Under the pieces are notes generated by a model. That model saw only the letters and a program-made list of their open reading frames with translations, did not search any database and had not been told where the DNA came from. Made by a program: the position numbers and the translations under genes. Of a stretch of DNA of 64,000 bases, positions 1 through 8,794 are shown one piece after another. Positions within the stretch are counted from its first letter, which is position 1; each line of letters opens with the position of its first letter. The stretch spans positions 62,001-126,000 of the forward strand of contig MGXT01000025.1 in the NCBI GenBank assembly GCA_001801465.1. Direction: 5' to 3'. This DNA comes from Gammaproteobacteria bacterium RIFCSPHIGHO2_12_FULL_35_23 (GTDB taxonomy: Bacteria; Pseudomonadota; Gammaproteobacteria; UBA12402).

Positions 1-966
1 TCTTATGCAATATTCTTTTAGCTCAACAGAGATTTGCAATAAATTTTGTGCTCTACTAATCAAATCATCAATTTTTACTGCTTCTCGCCGCCCCTCCTCA
101 TGTCGACGCCTATTAGCATAAAGGGTTCCTAATCTAGCGTATATTGCATCCCTCGTTGACTTTGGCATAACCCTCTCTTTTCTCAATCGAGAATGAAGTC
201 TCGTTGATTCTTGTAGCTCGTCAAAACAATATAAAGCTACCTTAATTAAATTAAGGTCAAATCCCTTTTCAAAAAAACATAACATATAGAGCAAAGAAAA
301 TATATCCTGAAAAGGATGGGCAATAGGACCGCGACCACCCTCCCTCACAAATACTCGGTCTCGAGTCCAATATTGACAATCATTATGGTTAGTCGTAGCT
401 TCCTCCGTGCTTAGATAACTCATACCAAAATCTAAACTAACTATTCTGTATTCTCCTGTATTTTTGTCTTGCACTAAATGAAAATTTTCGGCTTTTAAAT
501 CGCCATGAATTACTTGTTTGTCGTGCATAGCTTTAACAGCTTGCAAAATAGCTATCAATATTTTTAGTCGCTCCAGATAAGCTGGCTTATTTTCTTCTAA
601 GTAAGTATGTAAATTAATACCGGGTAATTCTAACATGAGCATCTTATAGTGACCCCGTGAATCGTCTAATCGATGATAAAGCAGCGGTTGACGGCCATAA
701 ATTCTATGAAATACCTTAATTTCACGTGCCCATACTTTTTTATAGTACGAATAAGTTCTATTACTAAAGTCAAACTCCTTAACAACTAAAGGGGGGAACC
801 GCGAGGCTTGAGCTTGGTCTCTATAAGTAACTCGGTAAACCCTTCCATAGCTACCTTCTCCTAGCTTGGCACCATAAAAGATATCTATTGCTGCTGATTC
901 ACCACTTGAGTCAGTAAACGGTGTAACACCACCATGGTGGGCATGAAGACGATAAGTAATAGGCAT
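1..966 (-). CDS. Eukaryotic-like Ser/Thr protein kinase, 3' end beyond the window
   Basis: An open frame starts at the ATG at 964-966, behind a purine-rich AAGAAGA ribosome site, and runs off the left edge after 322 codons. I translated it by hand. It carries a kinase fold: glycine loop GEGSYGRVYRV (residues 36-46), the ATP-anchoring lysine in VVKEF (Lys63), a likely helix-C glutamate (REIKVF, Glu82), the catalytic loop HGDLKAEN (154-161) and DFG (179-181). The catalytic Asp and Asn are present. The HRD arginine is replaced by Gly, so it is a non-RD kinase. After about residue 230 the sequence becomes a charged helical region. There is no signal peptide or membrane segment. By analogy with Legionella LegK proteins it could be a type IV-secreted effector, but secretion is inference. 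It is divergent from rpoH across a 310-bp gap. Confidence 0.85.
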   Translation of the reverse strand, partial: MPITYRLHAHHGGVTPFTDSSGESAAIDIFYGAKLGEGSYGRVYRVTYRDQAQASRFPPLVVKEFDFSNRTYSYYKKVWAREIKVFHRIYGRQPLLYHRLDDSRGHYKMLMLELPGINLHTYLEENKPAYLERLKILIAILQAVKAMHDKQVIHGDLKAENFHLVQDKNTGEYRIVSLDFGMSYLSTEEATTNHNDCQYWTRDRVFVREGGRGPIAHPFQDIFSLLYMLCFFEKGFDLNLIKVALYCFDELQESTRLHSRLRKERVMPKSTRDAIYARLGTLYANRRRHEEGRREAVKIDDLISRAQNLLQISVELKEYCIR

Positions 967-1276
967 AAATCTTCTTTTTTATAATTTTATTAAAATTATT
1001 ATAACAAGCTAATGATTAAGAAAGGCTTAAGAAGTTTTTATAAACGCTGTCTCCCTTCAAGAATCTATGTAGTTAATTGATTTATATGAATTTATTTTTA
1101 ACGGCTAGAATTATAGTTCTAATTTCCTACCAAACTTTATTGATCAACAAACAGAGAATAAAATTTTCTATTTTTTGATTTAAATTTAATCGCTTTTACT
1201 AAGTTAATAAGATCAATTCACGCTACCGATTTGGATTTATTAATGTTAAAATAATGGGCTTATTAGGAGACTACGA
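967..1276. other. Intergenic region between divergent kinase and rpoH
   Basis: This 310-bp AT-rich stretch must hold the promoters of both flanking genes. I see no open frame and no RNA gene. A short inverted repeat TAGAA-TTATAG-TTCTA lies around 1105-1120. rpoH has an AGGAGA ribosome site just before its ATG. No convincing -35/-10 pair or sigma-32 site could be assigned by eye. Confidence 0.4.
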
Positions 1277-2134
1277 ATGACTATTAATTTTTCAATAATA
1301 AACAATAGCTTACCTATTGATAACCTGACTGCCTATACCCATCGGGTAAACAATATCCCTTTATTAGGTGAGCAAGAAGAGCATGATTTGGCAATTCGCT
1401 ATACTCAACACGACGACTTAGAGGCTGCTAAAAAGCTAGTTATGTCCCATTTGCGTTTTGTTATTAAAATCGCCAGAAAGTATTCCGGTTATGGCTTATC
1501 CCACGCTGATTTAATTCAAGAAGGTAATGTAGGCCTCATGAAAGCGGTTAAACGTTTTGACCCAACGGTAGGGGTACGTTTAGTTTCTTTTGCCGTTCAC
1601 TGGATAAAAGCTGAAATTCATGAGTTTATTTTACGTAATTGGCGTATTGTTAAAATTGCTACGACCAAAGCACAACGAAAATTATTTTTTAATTTGCGTA
1701 GCCTTAAAAAACAAATTGCTTGGTTAAAACAACAGGAAGTCACTGATATTGCCAATGAACTCAAAGTAAAAGAAAAAACTGTTTTAGAAATGGAATCCAG
1801 GCTTCATGGCCAAGATGAGTCATTTGATGCTCATGCTTGCGATGAAGCAGAAGAACAAGCTTTTGCTCCAGCTCAATATTTAGCTGATCATGCAGCCAAT
1901 CCTGAACTATTATTAACTAACAGCGATACTGCGGCAGACAATAAATCGCGCTTAATGGATGCATTCGACCAATTAGATGAGCGTAGCAAAGAGATTATTC
2001 AGCGTCGCTGGTTAGATGAAGAAAAAGCTACTTTACAAGAATTGGCCAACGAATATCAAGTTTCAGCAGAGCGCATTCGTCAATTAGAAAAACAGGCTAT
2101 GCAAAAAATTAAGCAGCAGTTAGAAGCTGCTTAA
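1277..2134 (+). CDS. rpoH: RNA polymerase heat-shock sigma factor RpoH (sigma-32)
   Basis: This sigma-70 family factor directs RNA polymerase to heat-shock promoters. Its 285 residues match the usual length of about 284. The order is region 1.2 (NNIPLLGEQEEHDLAIRY), region 2 (LRFVIKIARKYSGYGLSHAD, then LIQEGNVGLMKAVKRFDP, VSFAVHWIKAEIHEFILRNW), the RpoH-specific box QRKLFFNLR near residues 133-141, and region 4 with a helix-turn-helix (TLQELANEYQVSAERIRQLE). RpoS and RpoD lack the RpoH box, so the subtype is firm. The usual neighbour ftsX is not upstream; a protein kinase lies there in the opposite direction. The next gene starts within 30 bp, so the two may be cotranscribed. Confidence 0.96.
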   Translation: MTINFSIINNSLPIDNLTAYTHRVNNIPLLGEQEEHDLAIRYTQHDDLEAAKKLVMSHLRFVIKIARKYSGYGLSHADLIQEGNVGLMKAVKRFDPTVGVRLVSFAVHWIKAEIHEFILRNWRIVKIATTKAQRKLFFNLRSLKKQIAWLKQQEVTDIANELKVKEKTVLEMESRLHGQDESFDAHACDEAEEQAFAPAQYLADHAANPELLLTNSDTAADNKSRLMDAFDQLDERSKEIIQRRWLDEEKATLQELANEYQVSAERIRQLEKQAMQKIKQQLEAA

Positions 2135-2161
2135 AGAGTGTGAATTTTTAAAGGGATGTTC

Positions 2162-3403
2162 ATGAAAAATTTTTGCCATCTCGTTATAGCTTTTCTTTTG
2201 CTACTGACAATAGATTTTTCTTTTGCTGATACCAATGTAAATGTTGTTTACTTAGCCCTATCTGGACAATCAGTTCCAAGTGATAATAATTATTTATTTG
2301 CGACTTTTTTTCGTCCTCATTTACAAGCTGGCTATACAGCATTTATTGGTACAGATACTGTAGGCAATCAAGGTATTTATACTAATCTTTATGGTGCTTT
2401 AAATGTGGTTGCTTCTTATGGCACCTCTGTGCCAGACGGACAAGGAAATTTTTCTAGTTTTAATAGCACCAGTGATTTTTTTGATGTGCCTAGTTACAAC
2501 AATCTTGCAATTTTTGGTAGCGTCATTGCCTGGGTAGCAACTGATAGCACCTGGGAAAGTGGTATTTATAGCGCCACACAAAGTAACGGCCCTCAACTTG
2601 TTGCTAATCAATCAACTTCCATTCCTAACGGACAAGGAAATTTTATTGCTTTTGCTTACCCAACCGTTATGGCAGATGAGAGCATCGCCTTTTGGGGAGC
2701 CGGTAATAATAATCAACAAGGTCTTTATCATGCTAATTCACAGGGATTATTAAGTACATTAATCGATATTCACGCTACCATTCCCAATGGTACAGGTAAT
2801 TTTACTAATTTTATGTACCCTTCATTTTCTACCAATCCACAGTCTGCTGAGAATTTTGCTTTTATTGGTACCGGCAATAATAATCAGCAGGGTGTTTATC
2901 TCATGCAAAATCAAAAATTAATTAAAATTGCTGACACCAATACGGAAATGTCTGGCGGAAATGTTGGTTATTTTACTGACTTTAAAGATCTAAGCTATGA
3001 TGGCTATAGTAATAATCTAGCCTTTATTGGCGACGGTATTTTAGGCCAAACGGGTATTTTTGTTTATAACGGTAAAACGGTTTCTGCTTTAGTCCAGCCT
3101 ACTAACATAATTCCTGATGGCGTTGGAAATTTCAAATCATTTTCCACACCTAATATGGAAAATGGTTATGTTTTATTTCAAGCAACTGGCAGCTTTAACC
3201 AGCAAGGCATTTACCTCTATGACTTACAAGGTAATATGTATAAGATCTTATCTAATAAAGATAAAATTAATGGCAAAGCCGTTAAAACCATTGCTATCGG
3301 CAGCAATGCTTTAAGCAGTAATCAAATAAGTGCTTTAATTAACTTTCAAGACGGCACTAGTGGAATTTATTTAATTACTATCACTAACTTACAACAAGCT
3401 TAA
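2162..3403 (+). CDS. Secreted repeat protein, probable beta-propeller
   Basis: The function is unknown. Of two close ATGs, the one at 2162 has AAGGG at a proper distance, whereas the one at 2156 overlaps that ribosome site. The N-terminus is a classic Sec signal: KNF, a hydrophobic stretch (LVIAFLLLLTIDF), then cleavage near SFADT. The rest consists of six or seven imperfect repeats of about 50-60 residues, with a core like PDGxGNFxxF, then AFxGxGxxxQQGIYxxxxxG. Each repeat has the pattern of a four-strand blade, which suggests a six- or seven-bladed propeller exported to the periplasm or outside. It begins 27 bp after the rpoH stop with no terminator between them, so heat-shock-linked expression is possible. 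I recognise no catalytic motif. Confidence 0.75.
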   Translation: MKNFCHLVIAFLLLLTIDFSFADTNVNVVYLALSGQSVPSDNNYLFATFFRPHLQAGYTAFIGTDTVGNQGIYTNLYGALNVVASYGTSVPDGQGNFSSFNSTSDFFDVPSYNNLAIFGSVIAWVATDSTWESGIYSATQSNGPQLVANQSTSIPNGQGNFIAFAYPTVMADESIAFWGAGNNNQQGLYHANSQGLLSTLIDIHATIPNGTGNFTNFMYPSFSTNPQSAENFAFIGTGNNNQQGVYLMQNQKLIKIADTNTEMSGGNVGYFTDFKDLSYDGYSNNLAFIGDGILGQTGIFVYNGKTVSALVQPTNIIPDGVGNFKSFSTPNMENGYVLFQATGSFNQQGIYLYDLQGNMYKILSNKDKINGKAVKTIAIGSNALSSNQISALINFQDGTSGIYLITITNLQQA

Positions 3404-3584
3404 ATAAGTAGTGCTTTTAATGATTTTTCTAACTTTTAATTAATTATTCAATTGACATCAACCTATTATTTAAAAAAATCCTCGTCATTTTCTAAATTAA
3501 AACCTGCTTGGTAATACCTTACCGTTTCTGTATTATTACTCAATCTTAATGAATAATGATAATAATAAAACTGGGGATAAAACC

Positions 3585-4465
3585 ATGCCAACTTCAACAA
3601 GTCTATCAAATGCTAAAGGTCGTGATAATTTAAACCACCTACAAACTTCACTACAAAATAGCACTTAATATGAAGAATTTGATTCTGATACAGCATTAGC
3701 AATCCTTAAATTTTTTTCGATTATTGTGCAGGCGAAATTAGAGTTTCTCCATTAGTGCACGCTACTCTTGCTAAAGTAATAAGCCTATTTAATGCTAGAA
3801 CATTACTGACTGGAGAATATACTCAAGCCTTAAGAGACATCAATCAAGCTATAAAGCAAGCCAGGCTAGCAACCTCTGCAAAAGCAGCACCAGATACCGT
3901 TGCAGCAGAAGGCGAGGGAACGGGTGAAGATCGAGCAATTCCTCGTGCTGGCGATACCAGAAGAACCCCTGCTGCTGCAAGTGAATCTAGGCGGAATACA
4001 ACTTCTTCAATTAGCGCAATCCAACGTTTTATAGATCATGAAGCTTTAACACTTTTAATAAAAGATATTTTAAAGATGGCGAAGACTCTTCGGTCTTTTA
4101 CTATTAAAATTGGGGAACTTACTGCAGCTAGAACCAAAACAGAAACTAAAAACACTTTTCGTAAGGGAATTAAAGTAATACGCTTAGTTGAGCTGACACT
4201 AGCTTCTTTAATGAGGCTATCTTTCACAGAGAAAAAAAGGCGGAAATTAATTCAGGATGGCTTTTATGAAGTCGGTATTGACTCGGCATTGAGTACTGTT
4301 AATAGACCTGAAAATTTTCTGGCTCGATTTCAATTAGTTATTGCAGCAAAAACTTCCAGTACAGATGATGCAACCTTTCAACAGAGAATTATGGAACTCA
4401 CTTTCACCTTGCTAAAATCAAGAATCGTAGCCTCTTTTAATTCTTGTCCAGCTCCTGCTCTATAA
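3585..4465 (+). pseudogene. Broken orphan gene, effector-like composition
   Basis: A start at 3585 (MPTSTSLSNAKGRDNL...) follows a GGGGAT ribosome site. The frame meets a TAA at 3666-3668 and would read on as YEEFDSDTALAILKF. It must then shift frame in the T7 run at 3711-3717 to reach the long downstream frame (FFDYCAGEIRVSPLVHATLAKV...), which ends at 4465. Adding one T to that run would join the frames. The intact downstream part (from a GTG at 3755, 236 residues) has an Ala/Glu/Arg-rich low-complexity segment at about 40-75, then a basic helical region. No family is recognised. Composition and orphan status are those of Legionellales effector candidates, but this is weak evidence. The downstream part could still be expressed alone. 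Confidence 0.55.
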
Positions 4466-4509
4466 AAAAAGCATAGGTTACACAATTTTAATCTAGATAT
4501 TGGTATATT

Positions 4510-4549
4510 AATAACTAAGCAACCTAATTTTCTAGGCAACTTAGTTATT
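4510..4549. terminator. Stem-loop, possible terminator
   Basis: The arms AATAACTAAG (4510-4519) and CTTAGTTATT (4540-4549) are perfectly complementary. An inner CCTA/TAGG pairing lies between them. It follows the broken gene at 4465 and precedes the ABC-F promoter. The U tract after it is weak (TATTTATCTCT), so it may be an imperfect terminator or only a hairpin. Confidence 0.5.
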
Positions 4550-4595
4550 TATCTCTACTACTCATAAGTTGAAACAGTTTGACTTAATCAAACCA

Positions 4596-4623
4596 TTGAC
4601 AAGTTTTTATCAATTTATATAAT
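4596..4623 (+). promoter_or_regulatory. Sigma-70 promoter for ABC-F leader
   Basis: A consensus TTGACA (4596-4601) and TATAAT (4618-4623) are separated by 16 bp. Transcription would start near 4630. That leaves a leader of about 120 nt before the ABC-F start codon at 4754. Confidence 0.75.
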
Positions 4624-4663
4624 GAATCTCTATTAATTATTAATTACTAAAGAGTAGTGAGGC

Positions 4664-4738
4664 ATGAAAATTATTGCCATCTAGTTACGCAAATCATTAC
4701 GGCGTACGACGCTGGCTGATCTTATTTGCGTTTACTAA
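4664..4738 (+). promoter_or_regulatory. Leader mini-ORF with in-frame TAG and hairpin upstream of ABC-F gene
   Basis: Downstream of the promoter, ATG at 4664 opens MKIIAI and then TAG (4682-4684). Reading through the TAG in the same frame gives LRKSLRRTTLADLICVY and a TAA at 4736-4738, only 15 nt before the ABC-F ATG. The same stretch can fold: ACGCAAAT (4687-4694) pairs with ATTTGCGT (4724-4731), with an inner GCGT/ACGC pairing. ABC-F genes of the antibiotic-resistance type are known to be controlled by leader peptides and attenuation. Whether this one works that way is inference. The TAG could also be a decay mutation in a 24-residue leader. Confidence 0.45.
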
Positions 4739-4753
4739 CTGGGAATTTTACAA

Positions 4754-6586
4754 ATGCTAGAACTACAAAATATCGATTTACAATTTGGCCTCCAAATAAT
4801 TTTTGATAATCTCTGCTTTACTTTATTTTCCAAACAAAAAGTAGGTGTGGTTGGTAAAAACGGTGCCGGTAAAACTTCTCTTTTTGGCTTAATTTTAAAA
4901 ACTATTAGTGCAGATAAAGGTTTTATCAATATTAATAAAAATCTACTGATTAATTCGGTACAACAAGAAATTAAAGAATTAGATCAGATTGCTTTAGATT
5001 ATGTGATTGCAGGACATGCTCAAATAGGAAGCATCTTATTAAAATTACGCCAGACCGAATTAAAAGAAGATTATGAAGCTGCAGCCGAACTCTATCAACA
5101 ACTAGATGAACTACAAGGCTATACTATTCAAGCACAAGCAGCTGAAATCTTAAATGGTCTTGGCTTTTTATCCTTTCAACTCAATCAGCCGATTAAAAGC
5201 TTTTCTGGGGGTTGGCGAGTCCGGTTAAGTTTAGCGCGGTGTTTATTAGCACCTTCTGATTTATTGCTTTTAGACGAACCCACTAATCACTTGGACCTAG
5301 AGGCTCAATTTTGGTTGGAAGAATGGCTACAATCCTATCCAGGCAGTTTATTAGTTATTTCACACGATCGTGATTTTTTAGACAAAGTAACACAATACAC
5401 CTTGGCCTTAGAAAATAAACAAGCTAAATTATATCAAGGAAATTACTCGAATTATGAGCAACAAAAAGCTGAACAACTAGCTCTACAACAAGCACTTTAT
5501 AAAAAACAACAAGCCAAACGCCAGCATATGGAACAATTTATTAATCGCTTTAGAGCTAAATCGTCTAAAGCTAAACAAGTACAGAGCAGATTAAAGCTTT
5601 TAGAAAAATTACCTACTATTGCTTGTGCACAAATAGACACTGAGGTTAGTTTTGAGTTTTTTAAAGCAGAAACTTGTAGTAATCCGTTAATTCATCTAGA
5701 GCAAGTAACTTACGCTTACACACAAAAACCGGTGTTAAAGCAAATTGATTTGTCCATTAATAAAGGTGACCGCATTGGTTTATTAGGAATCAATGGAGCG
5801 GGTAAATCAACCTTAATTAAATTAATCGCTGGCCAAATTGAAGCTCAACAAGGCGTTATTACCAAACACCATGCTTTAACAATCAGCTATTTTGCTCAGC
5901 ATCAACTTGAAATATTAAATGCTGAGGCGTCACCACTTTGGCATTTGCAGAAACTCAGCTCGCGAAAAAGAGAATCGGAGTTACGTGGCTATTTAGGAGA
6001 CTTTGGTTTTAGTGGTGAGATGGCTTTAAAGCCAGTTAGAACTTTTTCGGGTGGTGAAAAAGCACGCTTAGTTTTAGCTTTAATCATTTGGCAAAAACCT
6101 AATTTACTGTTACTTGATGAGCCCACCAATCATCTTGATATGGCAATGCGTGAAGCTTTAACCATCGCTTTACAAAGTTATGAAGGCGCTTTAGTTGTCG
6201 TCGCACATGATAAGCACTTATTGCGCTGCACAGTGGATGAATTTTGGTTAGTTCATAATCAAAAAATCAGTGCTTTTGATGGTGATCTTGACGATTATTA
6301 TCAATGGCACAAAACCATTAATCAGGCACCCAAATTTTGCAAAGTTAAATCTCCCCAGACTGAACCTAAAAATTTGTCTGCCAAATTACCAAAGCTTGAA
6401 GCTACAATTAAAAAATTAACTGGGGAAATTAAGGCAATTGATTGTACGTTAGCAAAAGCAAGTTTTTATCAAAAAGAACTTATAAAAGCCAATACCTTGA
6501 TAAAACAGCGCGCTGAATTAGCTAATAAGCTTTCAAACTTAGAGGATGAATGGTTGCTGCTTTTAGAACAGCTAGAGGCTAAATAA
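4754..6586 (+). CDS. ABC-F family ATPase, YheS/Uup-like translation factor
   Basis: This soluble twin-ABC ATPase is of the kind that binds the ribosomal E site and rescues or protects translation. The 610 residues hold two ABC domains. The first has Walker A GKNGAGKT (34-41), signature SFSGGW and Walker B LLLLDEPTNHLD (about 170-181). The second has Walker A GINGAGKS (about 345), signature TFSGGEKARL and Walker B LLLLDEPTNHLD (about 451). Between them lies a basic, Gln/Lys-rich linker (P-site tether type), and a coiled coil forms the C-terminus. There are no membrane segments. The layout is closest to YheS, and Uup is the alternative. The last 42 codons and the following 40 bp are duplicated perfectly 3 kb downstream (9495-9658). 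Confidence 0.9.
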   Translation: MLELQNIDLQFGLQIIFDNLCFTLFSKQKVGVVGKNGAGKTSLFGLILKTISADKGFININKNLLINSVQQEIKELDQIALDYVIAGHAQIGSILLKLRQTELKEDYEAAAELYQQLDELQGYTIQAQAAEILNGLGFLSFQLNQPIKSFSGGWRVRLSLARCLLAPSDLLLLDEPTNHLDLEAQFWLEEWLQSYPGSLLVISHDRDFLDKVTQYTLALENKQAKLYQGNYSNYEQQKAEQLALQQALYKKQQAKRQHMEQFINRFRAKSSKAKQVQSRLKLLEKLPTIACAQIDTEVSFEFFKAETCSNPLIHLEQVTYAYTQKPVLKQIDLSINKGDRIGLLGINGAGKSTLIKLIAGQIEAQQGVITKHHALTISYFAQHQLEILNAEASPLWHLQKLSSRKRESELRGYLGDFGFSGEMALKPVRTFSGGEKARLVLALIIWQKPNLLLLDEPTNHLDMAMREALTIALQSYEGALVVVAHDKHLLRCTVDEFWLVHNQKISAFDGDLDDYYQWHKTINQAPKFCKVKSPQTEPKNLSAKLPKLEATIKKLTGEIKAIDCTLAKASFYQKELIKANTLIKQRAELANKLSNLEDEWLLLLEQLEAK

Positions 6587-6626
6587 CTTATTGTTATTTT
6601 TGTAAAATTTATTATTTAAAGCAACC
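6463..6626 (+). repeat. 164-bp perfect direct repeat, copy 1
   Basis: This segment covers the last 42 codons of the ABC-F gene and 40 bp beyond its stop. It recurs at 9495-9658 with a constant offset of 3032 bp. I compared the two copies base by base and found no mismatch. Flanking bases diverge at once on the right and after a few bases on the left. Confidence 0.95.
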
Positions 6627-6630
6627 GTGG

Positions 6631-6855
6631 TTTACGATTTGAAATAGTTGTTACTGGTATTGGTATTCCAGAAGAAAAGCGGCAAGGTCTTTTCGAAATG
6701 TTTTCAAAAGTTCATGTTTCTAATATCCAAACTTATAAAGAAGTTGGGGTGGGCTATTTTTAGTAAGAGAAGCTATTGAACTTATGGAGGGAGATATTGA
6801 ATTAATTAGTGAGTTAGATAAAGGCACCACGGTTCGTTTTGATATACCAGTATAA
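6631..6855 (+). pseudogene. Sensor histidine kinase remnant (HATPase C-terminal end)
   Basis: This is the tail of a GHKL ATPase domain. It reads LRFEIVVTGIGIPEEKRQ (G1 box, normally DTGIGI), GLFEMFSKVH (F box), then VGVGYF. A frameshift near 6758-6765 leads to LVREAIELMEGDIELISE and KGTTVRFDIPV, then TAA at 6853-6855. In an intact kinase the junction would read GVGLFLVREAIELM. All N-terminal sensor and dimerisation parts are missing, and the first G1 Asp is Val. It is a dead fragment lying directly against the direct repeat, probably brought in with or trapped inside the inserted segment. Confidence 0.8.
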
Positions 6856-7051
6856 ACCCCTTTAACAGAGAACTATTTGATTCCAAAATGAACTATAAAT
6901 TAACTATACTGCATGAAAAAGAAGCAATCTCAGGTAATTTTAAATATTTCTTTGCTTGCCCTATTTCATAGGGATCCCTGTTATAAAGATAAACCAAACT
7001 ATTGCTTCGCGCCTTTCATTTTTATTCATGGCTTTATATATTTGCTTAGCT

Positions 7052-8556
7052 TTAACGATCATGCGCATTATAGAACCCTGCTGTATATAGATCATCTAAT
7101 GTAACTACTCCATCAACGAGCTCGTCTGAATATAAAGTTGACTTTAAATCATTAGCAGTAATTATTGCTAAAAAAATTTGTTTATTAATACCAGAAATTT
7201 TTTCAAAGGTATTTATCTTATTCATTAGTACTTTTGCATAGGGTTTATCAATCAAGAATGGTTTGGCATTGTATTTTATTTCACAAAGAGTAATAACTCC
7301 ATCATCTCGATCAAATAATAAATCAATCTGACAACCTGACTCTTCAGATTTTCTTGGGGAATAACGCCAGTTACCAATTTCAGCGCCAACATCTATATTT
7401 AAAGCTTTTCTTATTTCCGGTATATGCTTATAACAAACTGACTCAAATGCATATCCAGACCAACTTCTCCATCCTTGACTTTGAGTTTTAGATAACCAAT
7501 AACCAGAACCACTGGTTTGCCTCATTATGGTCTTTAAATTTGGTTCTATCCAAGAAAGATAAAATAAACAAAACTCATCAGTCACTTTATAGTAACGCCC
7601 CTTATCGCTATGTTTATAAGGTATAAACTCTTGAATGAACCCTGCTTCTTCTAGGTTTTTTAATCTCGCTGAAATTCTTCCGCCCGTTGATGTTGCACAA
7701 GCTTTCACTATTTTAGCCTGCCCTATTCCATATCGATGATTTCCAATAACTCGAATGATTGAGGCATATATTTCTCCATCCGTAAATAGTGAGGAAAAAA
7801 GCCGGTCAAATTCTTTAACAAGCTCGCCGCTCTTTTTGAAACAGAGCTCATCAACTGCTTGTGCTGCACTTACCCCCTTTGGAATCAGTGAGAGATAATG
7901 TGGAATACCTCCAAATATCATATAAAGCTCAAGCACCTGTGATTTATTTAATTTAATTCCTCTGCGATTTAAAAAGTTTTTTGTTTCGCTTAATGAAAAA
8001 GGATAGAGCTCTAAAATTCGTGTAACGCGATTATACAAGCCACCTTTACTATTAATAAAATGCTCAATAATCCATGAAGCGGATGAGCCACAAACTATTA
8101 CTTTTAATTTATTATTTTGAGTCCAGTATCGATTCCAGTAATAATCAAAGGCTACTAAAAAACCAGATTTTTTTGTTGCCATCCAAGGAGCTTCATCAAA
8201 TAAAAGCACTATTTTTTTATCGCTAGAGCTTTTTTCAATTGCTTTTGTCAGCGTATTAAAAGCATCCATCCATTTTTTTTGTGGCGCAATCTCTGCACTA
8301 TGATAAAACGTTTCACCAATTTGATTAACAAAGGCAGAAAGTTGATCTTTTGCAGCTCCATTTTGAATACCAGAGCAATGGAAAAAATGCAATCTTGCTG
8401 ATTAAAGAAACTGGTTAATAAAAATGTTTTACCGACTCTTCTTCGACCATACACTGCAAGAAGCTCTGATTTCCCAGACTGGAGAATGGCTTGTAAAGTA
8501 TCTTGCTCTTTTTGTCTTCCAACCATAGCAAATGATGTTTTTTCTTTAAGATTCAT
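7052..8556 (-). pseudogene. Archaeal-type AAA ATPase with DUF234-like C-terminus, frameshifted
   Basis: The ATG at 8554-8556 opens MNLKEKTSFAMVGRQKEQ with Walker A YGRRRVGKTFLL (about 36-47). The frame shifts near 8395 in a T6 run: one added T gives FFNQQDCIFFHCSGIQNGAA and continues to 7052. The joined product is about 500 residues. Visible are Walker B-like VLLFDEAPW, sensor CGSSASWI, a winged-helix region (IGQAKIVKACATSTGGRISA) and a C-terminal nuclease-like domain (EESGCQIDLLFDRDDGVITLCEIKYN). The D..CEIKYN pattern is that of the PD-(D/E)xK-like DUF234 domain. Such ATPases are widespread, sporadic and often linked to mobile DNA. The single frameshift looks recent, or it may be a sequencing error in the homopolymer. 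The start codon lies inside a palindromic operator cluster. Confidence 0.8.
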
Positions 8557-8641
8557 GCGCCGCTTATCCTTTATCTATATCCGGCGTATTAAAAAAACAA
8601 TGCGCCTGGAATAATTCTAATATAAGCGGCGCATTAAAACA
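8554..8641. promoter_or_regulatory. Four alternating copies of a GCGCC palindromic motif over the ATPase start
   Basis: Four related sites lie within 88 bp: ATGCGCCGCTTA (8555-8566, overlapping the ATPase start codon), TATCCGGCGTATTAA (about 8578-8592, opposite strand), AATGCGCCTGGAATA (about 8599-8613) and TAAGCGGCGCAT (8623-8634, opposite strand). The first and last form a perfect 12-bp inverted repeat. Alternating orientation around a promoter suggests cooperative binding of a regulator, perhaps the ATPase itself through its winged-helix domain. That role is inference. Confidence 0.6.
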
Positions 8642-8794
8642 ATACTTACTTAGTATTGACCTATTCCACCACTCAAATGCGGTAATTCAGGATTCGGTCC
8701 ATTCTTCATACTCTGAAAAAGGGAAACATTAACCTAGATTAATCAGTTAAAAATAATGTGGTGGCATTAAGTAGCTAGAATTTAAGGAAAAAAG

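Noticed and set aside
4682..4684. In-frame TAG as a pyrrolysine codon in the ABC-F leader
   Set aside because: No pyrrolysine machinery is expected in this group and no downstream structure supports it. Nonsense mutation or coincidence is simpler.
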